A stretch of 7,196 bases of DNA from an uncultured Litorilinea sp. (GTDB lineage Bacteria; Chloroflexota; Anaerolineae; Caldilineales; Caldilineaceae): positions 1-7,196 of the forward strand of contig CAKZVN010000168.1 in the NCBI GenBank assembly GCA_937922105.1. Reading direction: 5' to 3'. The notes under the pieces were generated by a model. That model made no database searches, was not told the origin of the DNA, and saw only the letters and a list, made by a program, of their open reading frames with translations. Positions 6,292 through 7,196 of this stretch are shown piece by piece. Position 1 is the first letter of the stretch; each line of letters opens with the position of its first letter. Position numbers and translations under genes: made by a program.

Positions 6292-6376
6292 CTAGAGTTA
6301 CGCAGTTCATCGAGTTTCACCTGCCGGGAAGTTTCCGAGCTTCCCGGCAGGGTACGACTCAAGTGCGTAACTCCTG
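6292..6376. repeat. Nested palindromic element (MITE-like or long structured hairpin)
   Basis: Outer arms GAGTTACGCA (6295-6304) and TGCGTAACTC (6364-6373) are perfect inverted repeats, extendable with mismatches to 6292 and 6376. Inside them CCTGCCGGGAAG (6320-6331) and CTTCCCGGCAGG (6340-6351) form a perfect 12-bp stem with an 8-base loop. The intervening segments pair only partly (GAGT with ACTC). The whole can fold as one long interrupted hairpin. It starts 28 bases after the previous repeat and ends 27 bases from the MetW-type stop codon. Small non-autonomous mobile element or 3' UTR structure are both possible; no T-tract follows on either strand. Confidence 0.7.
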
Positions 6377-6403
6377 TATCGAGAATCTTTGGGCAAATTG
6401 ACG

Positions 6404-7066
6404 TTATAGCCCCGGCTCCCGCTGGTCCCGTTCCAGCCGGAACACCGCAGTGGTGCTCAACAAATTCTTCAGACGCCACACCCGCACGCGGCGACCATAC
6501 GCCAAGTAGACTTCGTCACGAATGAGAATGCCGATGCGCCGGCAAAACTCGGCAAAGTCGGTCACCGTAAAGGCTTGCCAGCGCGGGGCCGTATACCAGG
6601 GTTGCGGCAAGTCCGCAGCTTGGGGAATGCGCCCGGTCAGCAGCAATTCCAAGCGACAACGCCAATGTCCCCAGTTGGAAAACGAGACAATGGCGCTTTT
6701 GCCCACGCGCAACATCTCCAACAAGACCATTTCGGGGTTGTCAAGATAGGGCAAGGTCTGGCTCAAGACCACCACATCCATGCTTTGACTTGGATAGTCC
6801 GCCAGCCCCTCCTCCAGATGCCCCTGGCGCACGCTCAGCCCTCGGCGCACGCAGGCCAGCAGTCCTTCCTCGCTCAGTTCGATCCCGCGCCCGCGCACCC
6901 GTCGCTCGCGCACCAGATACTCCAGCAACTCACCATTGCCACAGCCCAAATCCAACACCTTGGCGCCCGGCGGGATCAAATCGGCAATGACTTGGAGGTC
7001 CGGGCGTAGCGGTCGGGTCGGTGCGTGCCCATCTGCATCCTGTGCCACACGTGCGCTGTCAATCAC
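6404..7066 (-). CDS. metW: MetW-type methyltransferase-fold protein (methionine biosynthesis)
   Basis: Class I SAM-dependent methyltransferase fold of 220 residues. It matches MetW along nearly its whole length: LRPDLQVIADLIPPGAKV, the SAM motif LDLGCGNGEL (38-47), RGRGIELSEE, the block VVLSQTLPYLDNPEMVLLEM, the diagnostic VSFSNWGHWRCRLELLLTGR, and a C-terminal DFAEFCRRIGI. In bacteria where it is studied, MetW works with the homoserine acetyltransferase MetX; its own reaction is poorly defined. The start is GTG at 7066-7064, overlapping the TGA of the upstream gene (GTGA). GGGAG at 7078-7074 lies 7 bases upstream, so translation is probably coupled. The upstream gene does not look like MetX at its C-terminus, so the usual metX-metW pairing is not evident here. 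Residues 1-19 are an Asp/Ala-rich lead before the conserved part. Family identity is firm; the pathway is by family only. Confidence 0.9.
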   Translation of the reverse strand: MIDSARVAQDADGHAPTRPLRPDLQVIADLIPPGAKVLDLGCGNGELLEYLVRERRVRGRGIELSEEGLLACVRRGLSVRQGHLEEGLADYPSQSMDVVVLSQTLPYLDNPEMVLLEMLRVGKSAIVSFSNWGHWRCRLELLLTGRIPQAADLPQPWYTAPRWQAFTVTDFAEFCRRIGILIRDEVYLAYGRRVRVWRLKNLLSTTAVFRLERDQREPGL

Positions 7067-7196
7067 GCCACGGCTCCCACCAATTGCGGAGCAGGCAGCA
7101 GGGCCAACTGGGTTGCAGGCGCAGCCACGCCCTCCTCGCGTGCCAGGCGGTCGAGATAGCCGCCCAGGAGCTTGGTCATGGTATCCACTTCCAGCA
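7063..7196 (-). CDS. C-terminal 43 codons of an unidentified gene; weakly like ketopantoate reductase
   Basis: Only the end of this frame is visible, reading LEVDTMTKLLGGYLDRLA then REEGVAAPATQLALLPAPQLVGAVA and TGA (7065-7063). It is real by its GTGA overlap with the MetW-type gene and by matching codon use. The pattern E-V-D, a short helix ending R-L-A-R-E-x-G-V and then A-P resembles the last helix of PanE/ApbA ketopantoate reductases (EIDxxxG...RRARxHGIxxPEN), with a small insertion. That is a weak similarity over few residues. It does not look like the MetX C-terminus expected next to metW. An in-frame ATG near 7180 is most likely internal. Confidence 0.55.
   Translation of the reverse strand, partial: LEVDTMTKLLGGYLDRLAREEGVAAPATQLALLPAPQLVGAVA

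Larger units (their letters stand above)
6058..6403. other. Convergent intergenic region with hairpin and two repeat elements
   Basis: 346 bases between the protease stop and the MetW-type stop, with no supportable gene. In order it holds: a tandem 9-mer CGATCATCC twice (6087-6104) flanked by GGCACG (6083-6088) and CGTGCC (6107-6112); a strong 12-bp hairpin (6120-6151) with an A-tract on its left; a dispersed-type inverted repeat (6189-6264); and a nested palindromic element (6292-6376). Open frames crossing it are chance frames through these repeats. Confidence 0.7.

Noticed and set aside
6241..6525. Plus-strand open frame beginning MLRSAQHD
   Set aside because: It starts inside the dispersed repeat, crosses the nested palindrome and runs antisense into the MetW-type gene; a known type of spurious ORF.
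1..7196. CRISPR array, tRNA/rRNA genes, transposase or phage genes
   Set aside because: No regularly spaced repeats, tRNA cloverleaf with TTCRA arm, or mobile-element protein signatures were seen on either strand.

Overview
This is a GC-rich bacterial window. It fits a Chloroflexota (Anaerolineae/Caldilineae-type) genome best. That placement is inference from three things: the secreted protease ends in a short aromatic/Pro tail (RYNVFIP) of the kind I associate with Chloroflexota exoproteins; the 6189-6264 intergenic repeat has a CTGAG/GGAGCG/AAGC core that I recall as common in such genomes; and the genes are typical bacterial SD-led, GC-rich genes. No rRNA, tRNA, CRISPR array or transposase gene is visible.

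Left part (1-4203): a sugar-acid catabolism module around a divergent promoter region. A PdxA-family NAD-dependent dehydrogenase/decarboxylase runs off the left edge on the minus strand (1-777; its C-terminus is outside). About 280 bases away, on the plus strand, starts a D-xylonate dehydratase of the YjhG/XylD type (1057-3063). It is followed after 36 bases by an Ldh2-family (malate/L-lactate/2,3-diketogulonate) dehydrogenase (3100-4140), and a textbook intrinsic terminator closes the unit (4168-4203). The dehydratase would make a 2-keto-3-deoxy sugar acid, and Ldh2 enzymes interconvert 2-keto and 2-hydroxy acids. PdxA paralogs (PdxA2) oxidise and decarboxylate phosphorylated C4 sugar acids. 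The grouping therefore looks catabolic rather than vitamin B6-related, but the exact substrate cannot be read from the sequence. The divergent gap carries a 12-base word present twice in inverted orientation, a candidate operator pair.

Middle (4204-6057): a 237-base non-coding stretch with a CTAG-rich palindrome, then a complete secreted subtilisin-like serine protease (4441-6057). It has signal peptide, inhibitor pro-domain, full D/H/N/S active site, one cysteine pair placed much like the aqualysin I disulfide, an Fn3-like C-terminal domain, a Pro-rich linker and the short tail.

Right part (6058-7196): the convergent intergenic region (346 bases) holds a strong hairpin whose T-tract faces the minus strand and two unrelated palindromic repeat elements side by side. 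Beyond it, on the minus strand, is a MetW-type SAM methyltransferase-fold protein (6404-7066). It is coupled by a GTGA start/stop overlap to an upstream gene of which only the last 43 codons are visible; these faintly resemble the C-terminus of a ketopantoate reductase.

Nothing here is clearly a new system. The most worthwhile leads are the sugar-acid gene combination, the two abutting repeat elements, the paired inverted words in the divergent promoter region and the protease architecture.
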